Shown: positions 1 to 9,441 of the stretch, piece after piece
How the letters are laid out: every line of letters starts with the position of its first letter
Numbering within the stretch: the stretch's first letter is position 1
NCBI RefSeq assembly: GCF_045679555.1
Contig: NC_092098.1
Coordinates: 20,800,038-20,864,037, forward strand
DNA length: 64,000 nt
Source: Salvelinus alpinus
Taxonomy: Eukaryota > Chordata > Actinopteri > Salmoniformes > Salmonidae
Direction of reading: 5' to 3'
Program-made: the position numbers and the translations under genes
The notes under the pieces: generated by a model
Seen by the model: the letters and a program-made list of their open reading frames with translations, nothing else
Database searches by the model: none
Told to the model about the DNA's origin: nothing

Positions 1-261
1 GTTGTTCTGGGATTGATTTGCACTTTTCACACCAAAGTATGTTCATCTCTAGGAGACAGAATGCGTCTCCTTCCTAAGCGGTAGGATGGCTGTGTGATCC
101 CATGGTGTTTATACTTGCGTACTATTGTTTGTACAGATGAACGTGGTACCTTCAGGCGTTTGGAAATTGCTCCCAAGGATGAACCAGACTGAAAACCAGG
201 TTGAAAAACAAGTTTTAATGACTCCAACCTAAGTGTATGTAAACTTCTGACTTCAACTGTA
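1..261 (-). mobile_element. Sleeping Beauty-type Tc1 element, truncated 3' part
   Basis: The end reading GACTTCAACTG at about 251-261 is the outer inverted repeat of the salmonid Sleeping Beauty-type Tc1 family. Bases 1-190 encode, on the minus strand, the paired-like DNA-binding part of its transposase ([19 protein letters not shown]). The element is cut by the window edge. It also jumps directly from the transposase N terminus (about 190) to the outer repeat (about 205), so the spacer with the inner direct repeat is deleted. It cannot be functional. Confidence 0.85.
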
Positions 262-1260
262 TATGGTTTATCCATGTTTGATTTGTTTTCAAATTCTTTG
301 TGGGTCTGTGTGATCTGTGGGAAATATGTGTCTCTAATATGGTCATACCTTTGGTAGTAGGTTAGGAAGTGCAGTTCAGTTTCCACCTAATTTTGTGGGC
401 AGTGGGCACAAAGCCTTTCTTCTCTCATGAGCCAGGTCTGCCTATACTGTAGCAAGGCTATGCTCACTGAGTCTGTTTATAGTCAAGGATGTTCTACTGT
501 GCATTCTCTGTTTAGGGACAGATAGCATTCCAGTTTGCCCAGTTTTTTTGGTTGATTCTTTCCAGTGTGTCAAATAGTTATCTTTTTGTTTTCTCATAAT
601 TTGGTTGGATCTAATTGTGTTGCTTTCCTGGAGCCCTGTGGGGTCTGTTTGTGTTTGTGAACAAAGCCCGAGAACCAGCTGGCTGAGGGGAATCTTCTCT
701 AGGTTAATCTCTCTGTAGGTGAGGGTTGTGGTGGAATGTGTGGGCATCGCTTCCTTTAAAGTGGTTGTAGAATTTAACAGCTGTTTTATGGATTTTGATA
801 ATTAGCGGGTATAGTCCTAATTCTGCCCTGCATACATTGTTTGGGATTTTGCGTTGTACATGAAGGATATTTTTGCAGAATTCTGCAATGCGTGTCTCAA
901 TTGGGTGTTTATCCCCTTTTGTGAATTATTGGTTGGTGAGTGGACCCCAGACCCACAACCATAGAGAGCAATCGGTTCCATAACTGATTTATCTTAATTG
1001 GGATGTTGAGTTTTATGTTCCTTTTGGTGGCACAGAAAGCCCTTCTTGCCTTGTCTCTTAGATTGTTCACAGCCTTGTGGAAGTTACCTGTGGTCTCTTT
1101 CTCCCTCTCTCTCTCTCTCTCTTTCTCTCTGCCAGGAGAAATAGCCTGTCAGACCAAACCGTCTCTGCTTAAGGAATCCTTCACAATTTGTCCTACTCTC
1201 CATGCAATCAAATAGTCTATGCCAGGGCTTTTTCAACAGTTGGGTCATCCACTGGTCTTC
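262..1260 (-). mobile_element. Degraded LINE ORF2 region
   Basis: On the minus strand, 442-747 is open and reads like the C-terminal part of a salmonid LINE reverse-transcriptase ORF (for example NYLTHWKESTKKTGQTG). The flanking sequence at 760-1080 continues the same LINE with stops and frameshifts. Recognition is from memory of this abundant repeat. A CT-rich simple repeat interrupts it at 1096-1134. I see no host gene here. Confidence 0.5.
1096..1134. repeat. CT-rich microsatellite
   Basis: A run of CT and CTTT units sits inside the degraded LINE. It is simple sequence with no coding value. Confidence 0.8.
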
Positions 1261-1365
1261 CCCTGGCTATGTGACTTTTGGAGAGCAACATTAGGTTTTG
1301 AGTTTTAATACCTCACACCACTATTTGGGATTTTGATAGGGTTTCTCTGAATATGTTAATTATCA

Positions 1366-2178
1366 TATACTCTACTCAGAAAACTGGATGCAGTCTATCA
1401 CAGTGCCATCCGTTTTGTTACCAAATCACCTTATACCACCCACCACTGCGACCTGTATGCTCTAGTCGGCTGGCCCTCGCTACATATTCGTCGCCAGACC
1501 CACTGGCTCCAGGTCATCTATAAGTCTATGCTAGGTAAAGCTCCGCCTTATCTCAGTTCACTGGTCACGATAACAACACCCACCCGTAGCACACGTTCCA
1601 GCAGGTATATCTCACTGATCATCCCCAAAGCCAACACCTCATTTGGCCGCCTTTCATTCCAGTTCTCTGCTGCCAGTGACTGGAACGAATTGCAAAAATC
1701 GCTGAAGTTGGAGACTTTTATTTCCCTCACCAACTTTAAACATCAGCTATCTGAGCAGCTAACCGATCGCTGCAGCTGTACATAGTCCATCTGTAAATAG
1801 CCCACCCAATCTACCTACCTCATCCCCATACTGTTTTTATTTACTTTTCTGCTCTTTTGCACACCAGTATCTCTACTTGCACATCATCATCTGCTCATTT
1901 ATCACTCCAGTGTTAATCTGCTAAATTGTAATTATTCGCTCCTATGGCCTATTTATTGCCTACCTCCTCATGCCTTTTGCACACACTGTATATAGACTTT
2001 CTTTTTTTTCTACTGTGTCGTTGACTTGTTTATTGTGTTATTGGCTTGTTTATTGTTTATTCCATGTGCAACTCTGTGTTGTTGTCTGTGTCACACTGCT
2101 TTGCTTTATCTTGGCCAGGTCGCAGTTGTAAATGAGAACTTGTTGTCAACTAGCCTACCTGGTTAAATAAATAAAATC
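1366..2178 (+). mobile_element. LINE 3' end (reverse transcriptase C terminus plus 3' tail)
   Basis: The open frame at 1528-1785 ends a non-LTR retrotransposon RT (LGKAPPYLSSLVTI, then FSAASDWNELQKSLK). It is followed by a 3' UTR ending in CTACCTGGTTAAATAAATAAA-like sequence near 2157-2175. The 5' part is missing, as expected from truncated reverse transcription. I did not assign a clade; a Jockey/L2/Rex-like group fits. The region 2180-2785 downstream has no gene or repeat I can name. Confidence 0.7.
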
Positions 2179-2790
2179 ATAATTATAGTTCAATAGATTT
2201 GAACAATGCATCCTAATATCACCTGTATGTAGATCCGCCTTGCCATCTCTTTCAAATCTTTACTCCTTAGTGGAAAACATCATTATCTACAGCCAATCAT
2301 TGCTCCTGTGATTCTATCAAAAACCTCTTGATACAGGAGATGCCACCTCCACCAAACCAAAACAACTGACATTCTTACCACCACAGTTCAATGTGTATCA
2401 AGTCTTTAGTCTGATTACTGGGCAAGAGGTGTCTTTACCTATCACCTGAAAGGGTTAAGTTAAACTTTTTCTCAAGCATATCAGTATTGTCCTCCGTTCC
2501 ACAGATACTTGGAGGTCTTATTGTGTTTACAATAAACCAATAGCTGACTAATTTGCCTCAAAGGATTTGGAGATAGACCTGGAAGGATAAGGTACGGCTT
2601 TGATTTGGTTGAATCCCGATCAGTCATGTAGTCTGTCCTGAGTTCAACCTCAGTCATGAGGGATGCATTGTCACATGCATAACACATGACTTATCCTATA
2701 GAGAATGCTTTGGAGAAGGCAGGGAGCAAAGGCCAGGAGAGACTATCTATTTATATGTCTCCTGTTTGTCTCTCGGTCATTGAGGACATG

Positions 2791-3194
2791 TGTCACGTTC
2801 TGACCATAGTTCTTGTGTGTTTTGCTTGTTTTAGTGTTGGTCAGGACGTGAGCTGGGTGGGCATTCTATGTTGTGTGTCTAGTTTGTCTGTTTCTATGTT
2901 TGGCCTAATATGGTTCTCAATCAGAGGCAGATGTTTTGTGTTGTCTCTGATTGGGAATCATATATAAGTGGCTTGTTATGTGTTGGGATTTTGTGGGTGG
3001 TTGTTTCCTGTCTTTGTGTTTTCTCTGCACCAGCTAGGACTGTATCGGTTTGCCACATTTAGTTATTTTGTTATTTGTTAAGTGTTCACGTTTATCGTCA
3101 TCATTAAACATGTTGAGCACTGGCTACGCTGCGTGTTGGTCCGATCCCTGCTACACCTTCTCTTCTCTTGAAGAGGAGGAAGGCTGCCGTTACA
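2791..3194 (+). repeat. 5' LTR of the non-autonomous retroelement
   Basis: This 404-bp copy matches 5558-5961. It carries TATATAA near 2961-2967 and ATTAAA near 3103-3108, plausible TATA-like and poly(A) signals. The 5-bp duplication ACATG precedes it. Confidence 0.9.
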
Positions 3195-3577
3195 GAACCA
3201 CCCACCAATCTCGGACCAAGCAGCGTAGCAACGGGCAGCAGCAGCAGCAGCAGCGAGTTCAGGAATGGACATGGGAGGACGAGCTGGACGGTAAAGGACC
3301 CTGGGCAGAGCCAGAGGAATATCGCCGCCCCAAAGCGGAGATGGAGGCAGCGAAAGCGGAGAGGCGGCGTTTTGAGGAGCTAGCTCGGCAGCGTGAGCAG
3401 GATCTGGGTTATACCACTTGGGAGGAAATAGACAGGTGGTCGATCGACCCAGGGAGAGTGCCGGAGCCCGCCTGGGATTCCATGGAGCAATGTGCAGAGG
3501 GATACCGGCGCATGAGGTTAGCACGACGCGGTAGGAAGCCCGAGAAGAAACCCCAAACATTTCTTGGGGGGGGCTAA
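3195..3577 (+). CDS. Gag-like N-terminal ORF of the LTR element
   Basis: A frame open from 3050 (inside the LTR) to the stop at 3575-3577 encodes, after the LTR, a short polyglutamine run and a charged segment (KAEMEAAKAERRRFEELARQ) likely to be helical, then DRWSIDPGRVPEPAWDSMEQ. No zinc knuckle or known capsid motif is visible. It belongs to the LTR element, not to a host gene. The true start is uncertain because the frame enters from the LTR. Confidence 0.55.
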
Positions 3578-3645
3578 AGGGGTGTGTAGCTGGGTCAAGT
3601 AGGAGACTTGAGCCAACTCCCCCTGCTTACCGTAAGGAGCCAAGG

Positions 3646-5519
3646 ATGGAACCAGAGCCGGTGAGGGCGGTATTGGAGGTGAGCGAGGTAGAGACTGTGA
3701 AGGATCTAATGGGGAAATTGGAGGAGAGAGTTATGAGGGAGGTGTTGTGTTGGTGTTTGAGGCACGGCATCCGCCCGACGGAGCGTGTCGGGGATTTGAT
3801 GTCACCTGAGTCAGCTCTCCATACTCGTCCTGAGGTGCGGGCTAGCCGTCTGGTGAAGACTGTGCCAGCCTCACGCAGCAGGCCTCCTGTGCGCCTCCCT
3901 AGCCCTGCACGTCCTGTGCCAGCTCAGCGCACCAGCTCTCCTGTGGCAGCCCCATGCACCAGCTCTCCGGTGCCGGCGCCACGTACCAGGCCTCCAGTTC
4001 CAGCATCCGCACTCGCCTTGAGGTGCGTGCCCTCAGCCCAGTACCATCAGTGCCAACACCACGCACCAGGCTTCCAGTGCGTCTCCAGAGCCCTGTTCCT
4101 CCTCCACGCACTCTCCCTGTGGTGCGTGTCTTCAGCCCGGTACCTCCAGTTCCGGCACCACGATCCAGGCTTCCTGTGTGTCTCCAGAGCCCTGTTCCTC
4201 CTCCACGCACTCTCCCTGTGGTGCGTGTTTCCAGCCCAGTACCTCCAGTTCCGGCACCACGCACCAAGCCTCCTGTGCGTCTCCAGAGCCCTGTACGCAC
4301 TCTTCCTTCTCCCCGCACTCGCCCTGAGGTGCGTGCCCTCAGCCCGGTACCACCAGTGCTGGTACCACGCACCAGGCCTATAGTGCGTCTCGAGAGTCCA
4401 GTGTGCCCTGTTCCTGCTCCCCGTACTAGCCTTGAGGTGCGTGTCTCCAGTCCGGTACCACCAGTTCCGGCACCACGCACCAGGCCTACTGTGCGCCTCA
4501 GCAGGTCAGAGTCGGCCGTCTGCCCAGCGCCGCCTGCGCTGCCTGCCTGCCAGCGCCGTCTGAGCTGCCCGCCTGCCCAGCGCCTTCTGAGCCGCTCGCC
4601 TGCCCAGCGCCATCTGAGCCGCCCGTCTGTCCCGAGCCGTCAGAGCCGCCCGTCTGTCCCGAGCCGTCAGAGCCGCCCGTCTGTCCCGAGCCGTCAGAGC
4701 CGCCCGTCTGTCCCGAGCCGTCAGAGCCGCCCGTCTGTCCCGAGCCGTCAGTCTGTCCCGAGCCGTCAGAGCCGGCCGTCTGTCCCGAGCCGTCAGAGCC
4801 GCCCGTCAGTCAGGAGCCGCCAGAGCCGCCCGCCAGTCAGGAGCCGCCAGCGCCGGACGCCAGCCAGGAGCCGCCAGAGCCGCCCGCCAGTCAGGAGCCG
4901 CCAGAACCGCCCGCCAGTCAGGAGCCGCCAGAGCCGCCCGCCAGTCAGGAGCCGCCAGAGCCGCCCGCCAGTCAGGAGCCGCCAGAGCCGCCCGCCAGTC
5001 AGGAGCCGCCAGAGCCGCCCGCCAGTCAGGAGCCGCCAGAGCCGCCCGCCAGTCAGGAGCCGCCAGAGCCGCCCGCCAGTCAGGAGCCGCCAGAGCCGCC
5101 CGCCAGTCAGGAGCTGCCAGAGCCGCCCGCCAGTCATGAGCCGCCCGCCAGTCATGAGCCGCCCGCCAGTCATGAGCCGCCCTCCAGTCATGAGCCGCCT
5201 TCCAGTCATGAGCTGCCCTTCAGTCATGAGCTGCCCCTCAGCCCGGAGCTGCCCTTCAGTCCGGAGCTGCCCTTCAGTCCGGAGCTACCTCTCTGTCCTG
5301 AGCTACCTCTCTGTCCTGAGCTACCTCTCTGTCCTGAGCTGTCTCCTCAATCTAGTGGGGACCTTGGTGAAGGTTCCTAGACCAGGGTCGGGGGCGAAGG
5401 TCGCCACTCAAAGGACGCTAAGGAGGGGGACAAAGACAATGGTAGAGTGGTGGCCTCGTCCTGCGCCGGAGCCGCCACCGCGGACAGATGCCCACCCAGA
5501 CCCTCCCCTAGAGTTTTAG
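3646..5519 (+). pseudogene. Proline-rich repeat protein of the LTR element, frameshifted
   Basis: The frame from ATG 3646 (MEPEPVRAVLEVSEVE) gives a short helical, acidic domain followed by Pro/Arg repeats of the type PVPAPRTRPPV. Near 4010 the same repeat pattern moves into the frame open from 3954 to 5519, so a frameshift separates two parts of one ancestral protein. From about 4575 a third frame reads EPPVCPEPS and then EPPASQEPP repeats, which look more natural than the Arg/Ser-rich reading of the long frame. The last segment (VEWWPRPAPEPPPR) ends just before the polypurine tract. The function is unknown; a gag-like structural role is only an inference. Confidence 0.5.
4575..5340 (+). repeat. 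27-bp coding tandem repeats
   Basis: Two blocks of 27-bp units lie in the LTR element interior. The first, about 4610-4800, encodes EPPVCPEPS in one frame. The second, about 4800-5110, encodes EPPASQEPP. Shorter 18-bp units (about 5125-5225) follow, then 24-bp-scale CTGCCCTTCAGTC-type units. Because units are multiples of three and lack stops, several frames on both strands stay open. The array is GC-rich compared with the surroundings. Confidence 0.85.
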
Positions 5520-5557
5520 GAGGTGCGTTCGGAGTCCGCACCTCAGGAGGGGGGTAC

Positions 5558-5961
5558 TGTCACGTTCTGACCATAGTTCTTGTGTGTTTTGCTTGTTTTA
5601 GTGTTGGTCAGGATGTGAGCTGGGTGGGCATTCTATGTTGTGTGTCTAGTTTGTCTGTTTCTATGTTTGGTCTAATATGGTTCTCAATCAGAGGCAGATG
5701 TTTTGTGTTGTCTCTGATTGGGAATCATATATAGGTGGCTTGTTTTGTGTTGGTATTTTGTGGGTGGTTGTTTCCTGTCTTTGTGTTTTCTCTGCACCAG
5801 CTAGGACTGTATCGGTTTGCCACATTTAGTTATTTAGTTTTTTGTTAAGTGTTCACGTTTATCGTCATCATTAAACATGTTGAGCACTGGCTACGCTGCG
5901 TGTTGCTCCGATCCCTGCTACACCTTCTCTTCTCTTGAAGAGGAGGAAGGCTGCCGTTACA
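5558..5961 (+). repeat. 3' LTR of the non-autonomous retroelement
   Basis: This has the same 404-bp length as the 5' LTR, with about eight substitutions by eye. The polypurine tract abuts its start and the ACATG duplication follows its end. Confidence 0.9.
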
Positions 5962-5966
5962 ACATG

Positions 5967-6890
5967 AGAGAAGGTATTTGGGAAGAATTTGTTCTTTTAT
6001 GGACTTTTATATATTTTATGAACTTTAAGTACTTTTAGAAACCAGTCTTGCCCTTGTACAAAACAAATGGGGCAATTAGGTCAGAGATCAACCCATTTTC
6101 AGATAAATTACATCCTTTTATCAAGATTAGAGTGTCTCTGTACAGAATGTTTATATTATTTTGTGTATTTAATGTTTTCAAAAAAGCTCTCTTTCCTCAT
6201 CTCTTTCCCTGCCTTGATAAGTTACTGGGATGTTCCCAGGAACCCAAATAATAAGGGGTTACAGAGCATTGACTAATCAAAACTGTGCCATGTGGGCACG
6301 CCCCATTTGGGCTCAATAAAACCCCTCCATCCGTCCCCCTTCACAACACAGCGTAGATCCCAGATCTCAGCAGGCTCTGGGTTATAAAGTCATGTCTCCT
6401 GGAGATTGTTTAGCCCTGCCCTTGTTTCTATTATACAGCACAGAGGCATTTCCTTGAATTCTGTGCCAGGAGTGCTAATGCCTAAGTATTTGAATTAAGA
6501 GGGTTGCTTCCTGAGCTGGTTTACTCTGGCTATGTGAAAGGAGGGGGTCTGAGGTATGGAAGGAGATTCCAATCATGGGGCTTTCTTATTTTGCTTTTGT
6601 AAATATCTGGCTAGAAGGAAGTCAGGGAGTGGGAAGCTGTGTATTATGTCTAGAACACTTTCACAGTGAGAAATCAGTCCAGTACATAGATTTCAAACAT
6701 GACGTCCACAGAGTCATTTTTTTGTCCAGTCCAGCGTCCACAGACGTCCGGTCCAGACATGATTCGGTACCGTCCGGACCGGCCTTGTTTTGGCCAAAAC
6801 ATAGACGTCTATGTTTGGTTCAGATTTGGTCCGAACGGGCCTTGATTTGGTCCCCCCAAAAACAGCTATGATTGGTTCAGATTTGGTCCA
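5967..6890. other. Non-coding, unassigned repeat-like sequence
   Basis: No gene is seen. Around 6240-6360 a stretch with GCTCAATAAAACCCC resembles the poly(A) part of an LTR, but no partner or duplication was found. Between 6715 and 6890 GTCCGGTCC/GGTCCGAACGGG half-repeats recur, followed by GATTGGTTCAGATTTGGTCC, an internal short repeat family. Confidence 0.4.
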
Positions 6891-6892
6891 AG

Positions 6893-7092
6893 TTTGGACA
6901 GCACAGTACAGTACAGTTAAGTATAGTAAAGACAAGTAGAGTATAGTTCAGTACAGTACAGTAGAGCACAGCACAGTTAAGTATAGTAAAGACAAGTAGA
7001 GTATAGTTCAGTACAGTACTGTACAGTAGCACAGTAGAGTAGGGTACAGTATAATGCTCTGTATTGTACCCTACTGTACTCTATTGTACTTT
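6893..7092. repeat. GTACAGTA-rich tandem duplication and hairpin
   Basis: A 60-bp unit is duplicated head to tail: 6914-6959 is repeated at 6974-7019 with no mismatch seen. It is followed at about 7036-7088 by an inverted repeat in which AGGGTACAGTATA faces TATTGTACCCT. This is low-complexity GTACAGTA sequence with no coding potential. Confidence 0.75.
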
Positions 7093-7119
7093 ACTTGCCT
7101 AGCAAGTGTTCATTTTTAA

Positions 7120-7195
7120 ATGTACATTTTGGTCATTTAGCAGATGCTGTTATCCAGAGCAAATGACAGTCAGTGCATTCAGCTAAGGTAGATAA
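7120..7195 (-). mobile_element. SINE tail fragment
   Basis: GTCATTTAGCAGATGCTGTT near 7133-7152 is the reverse of the salmonid SINE tail that reads GATAAGAGCGTCTGCTAAAT. Only the tail is left. Confidence 0.6.
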
Positions 7196-7202
7196 CCAAC
7201 CA

Positions 7203-7450
7203 CATCAAATCACATTTTATTTGTCACATTACAGTGAAATGCTTACTTACAAGCCCGTAACCAACAATGCAGTTTCAAGAAAAATAAGTGTTAAGTAAAA
7301 AATAGATAAGTAAAAAAATAACAAATAACAAATAGTCAAAGAGCAGCAGTAAAATAACAGTGAGGCTATATACAACGGTACAGAGTCAATGTGCACAGGT
7401 TAGTAGAGGTAATTGAGGCAATATGTACATGTAGGTAGAGTCACATGTAT
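7203..7450 (-). mobile_element. LINE 3' UTR fragment
   Basis: ACATTTTATTTGTCACATTACAGTGAAATGCTTACTT followed by the ACAGAGTCAATGTGC motif is the reversed 3' end of the LINE also seen at 26368-26587. This copy is 5'-truncated to its 3' UTR. Confidence 0.65.
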
Positions 7451-7721
7451 CACTATATCATTATAGTTTAAGTGTTCTGTTGGTTTTTTCTGTTGTCAGA
7501 AAACTTTGAACATTATCACTGCCAGTTCAAAGCTTTTGAAAAAGCTAACATAAGTGCATGTGACAGATGGGAGAAATCATAAATGTTACACACTGCAATC
7601 TTCAGTTGGCTCCATTTTCCATTTTTGGAATGACATGTTTTGAATGAATGTACGGTTGAAATTCGGCCATAGAAACAATGACCAAAAAATATGTTTTTTC
7701 AACGCTTTAAAATACTGTATC

Positions 7722-8113
7722 TGTAACGGCTGTCGTAGTCGTTCTCCTCCTCAGACGAGGAGGAGCATGGATCGGACCAAGATGCGGATTGGTAAGTATT
7801 CATATTTTAATGGGAAAACAACAAACACTACAAAATACAACAACCAACAAACGTGACTAACCTGAAACAGTCCTGTGTGGCCCAAACACTGACACAGGAA
7901 CAAACACCCACAAAACACAGGTGAAACCCAGGCTGCCTAAGTATGATTCTCAATCAGGGACAACGATTGACAGCTGTCTCTGATTGAGAATCATACCAGG
8001 CCCGAACACAAAATCCCAACATAGAAAATCAAACCTAGACCAACCCACCCAACTCACGCCCTGACCAACTAAAACAAATACAAAACAAAGGAAAACAGGT
8101 CAGGAACGTGACA
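7722..8113 (-). mobile_element. Solo LTR related to the element at 2791-5961
   Basis: The 392-bp block starts TGTAACGGC and ends GGAACGTGACA. In reverse it begins TGTCACGTTCCTGACC and ends CCGTTACA, the same ends as the 404-bp LTRs. It is flanked by the perfect 5-bp duplication GTATC at 7717-7721 and 8114-8118, which shows a solo LTR left by recombination of a former full element in minus orientation. Internally it contains an inverted pair around TGATTCTCAATCAGGG/CTCTGATTGAGAATCA. Confidence 0.92.
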
Positions 8114-8118
8114 GTATC

Positions 8119-9441
8119 AGACTCTGAAAAAGATGTCAATTGTAATTTTGCTCACTGGGCTGTCATGAAAGCTATCCGAGGTCAGCTCCATTTCAATGGT
8201 CTACTACACAGTATCAGGCCACTTGAAGGAATCCACTGCACATTGCCTCATAACATTTATATAACAGGTGCTTAATATCAGAAATACCATTAATATTATG
8301 AGCAATGTATTTGTGAGTTATAAGATATACTGCCCAGTGCCTATCCATATCCTATTCCTTCTCCTTTGGCGACTGCACAGGCAAGAATATATTTACGCTA
8401 AAGTGTTTTACTGCTACTCGGGTGATTGATTTAAACTTTGAGAGGTTCAAGATAGTGCAATTGTCAGAAGTTGATTTGGTTTAGAAGATAAGAAGAACTC
8501 CAGGCTCAGCGGTGTGTCATACTCAATGATGGGAAGGGGTAGCCTCATTTACGTCAGCGAATCTGGTTCTGGCGCTTGGACAGCCCGAAAATGTTCAAGC
8601 TTTCCTGGAGCAACACGGCATATCTGCGCACGTATGTGGATGTAAATATGTTTACGATGGAGATATGTATTATTGGTCTAGAAACGAGCACTTCTAAAAG
8701 CAGTACATGTCAAAGTAAATAGTGGAATTACATCGCTGGAGGCAACACTGAACGGCAGCCCCAGAAAATGTAAATTGAATTGCTCTATTACAAATTAGGC
8801 TATATATTCAATAATGTCGGTTAATGAAATGGGGAACTGATATCAGGTGCTTAGAGATATAGTGGCAATATATTTGCGTTATGAGAATATATTAGCATGA
8901 CATTTATTTTTTAGCATGATAGGCTATTTTATTCTTGCGATATAATTCGTGACAAACAGTCTGAAAAGTTTCCATTTTAAATGTAAACTCACATTTTTAT
9001 TCTAATAGTAGGCTAATATGTAGCCCAACCGGCCGGCAGATTGCGCTATTATTCATTTAAGTTTGTCATAGCTTCATCTGCCGGCCGTTTGGGCTAGCTA
9101 ATATGCTTGGCCTCATAAACGTGTTATTTGAGAATGCTCTTGTGGCGAGAGGTGCTTGCAAGAGGAAAATGTTGAAAAATAGGACTGTTATGTTTCCTAC
9201 AATTATCTTCATCCTGCAAAGTGTGTCACTGACAAATGTAGTAAGATATTTAAGCTTTTATATGTTTATTGTCTCTACATTTTACAGATGATTGAGTAGC
9301 TAGTTGGAAAGTTGTATTGTTGTAATTATGGCATAGTATATCATTATTTTTCTATGTAACTCCTCTCTCCATTTTATACACAGTTGGGCTGGCAACAACC
9401 ACATCTCCACTAACTACATTCTTGTTCTAACTTCCGTACAG
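8119..9441. other. Upstream region of the formin gene
   Basis: Apart from a small palindromic MITE at 9021-9096 I see no repeat I can name and no convincing coding exon. The first exon and promoter of the downstream formin gene may lie here. I tested the ATG at about 8592, followed by a GTATGT donor, but its phase does not join the exon at 9442 in an open frame. Confidence 0.4.
9021..9096. mobile_element. 76-bp MITE with 21-bp inverted repeats
   Basis: Bases 9021-9041 and 9076-9096 are inverted copies of each other (20 of 21 match), starting TAGCCCAAC and containing CGGCCGGCAGAT. The 9-bp direct repeat GCTAATATG lies immediately outside at 9012-9020 and 9097-9105. Inverted ends plus a target duplication identify a miniature transposable element. 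A 9-bp duplication suits Mutator-like elements; read as 8 bp it would suit hAT. Confidence 0.75.

Larger units (their letters stand above)
2791..5961 (+). mobile_element. Complete non-autonomous LTR retrotransposon
   Basis: Two direct repeats of 404 bp (2791-3194 and 5558-5961) begin TGTCACGTTCTGACC and end GCTGCCGTTACA, giving canonical TG...CA ends. The host pentamer ACATG occurs at 2786-2790 and again at 5962-5966, a 5-bp target-site duplication that proves the borders. A purine-rich tract (AGGAGGGGGG, about 5545-5554) lies just before the 3' LTR, as a polypurine primer should. The 2.36-kb interior encodes proline- and glutamate-rich protein only. No protease, reverse transcriptase, RNase H or integrase is visible, and no tRNA primer-binding site is obvious after 3194. 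By eye the LTRs differ at about eight positions (about 2%), so insertion is fairly recent. Mobilisation would need enzymes from another element, probably a Ty3/Gypsy-type one (inference). Confidence 0.92.

Noticed and set aside
4793-5227. Minus-strand 144-residue frame with repeated LLTGGRLWR
   Set aside because: It is the antisense shadow of the tandem repeats, without promoter, splice or conservation evidence.
3954-5519. 521-residue Arg/Ser/Pro-rich open frame as a host gene
   Set aside because: It lies wholly between two LTRs and is open because of stop-free 27-bp repeats; the repeat pattern shifts frame, so it belongs to the mobile element.
6240-6480. Retrovirus-like LTR based on GCTCAATAAAACCCC
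   Set aside because: No second copy, TG/CA ends or target duplication could be found.
8585-8645. Upstream fhdc1 coding exon starting MFKLSWSNTAYL
   Set aside because: It has a plausible donor, but joining it to 9442 gives the wrong phase and an early stop.
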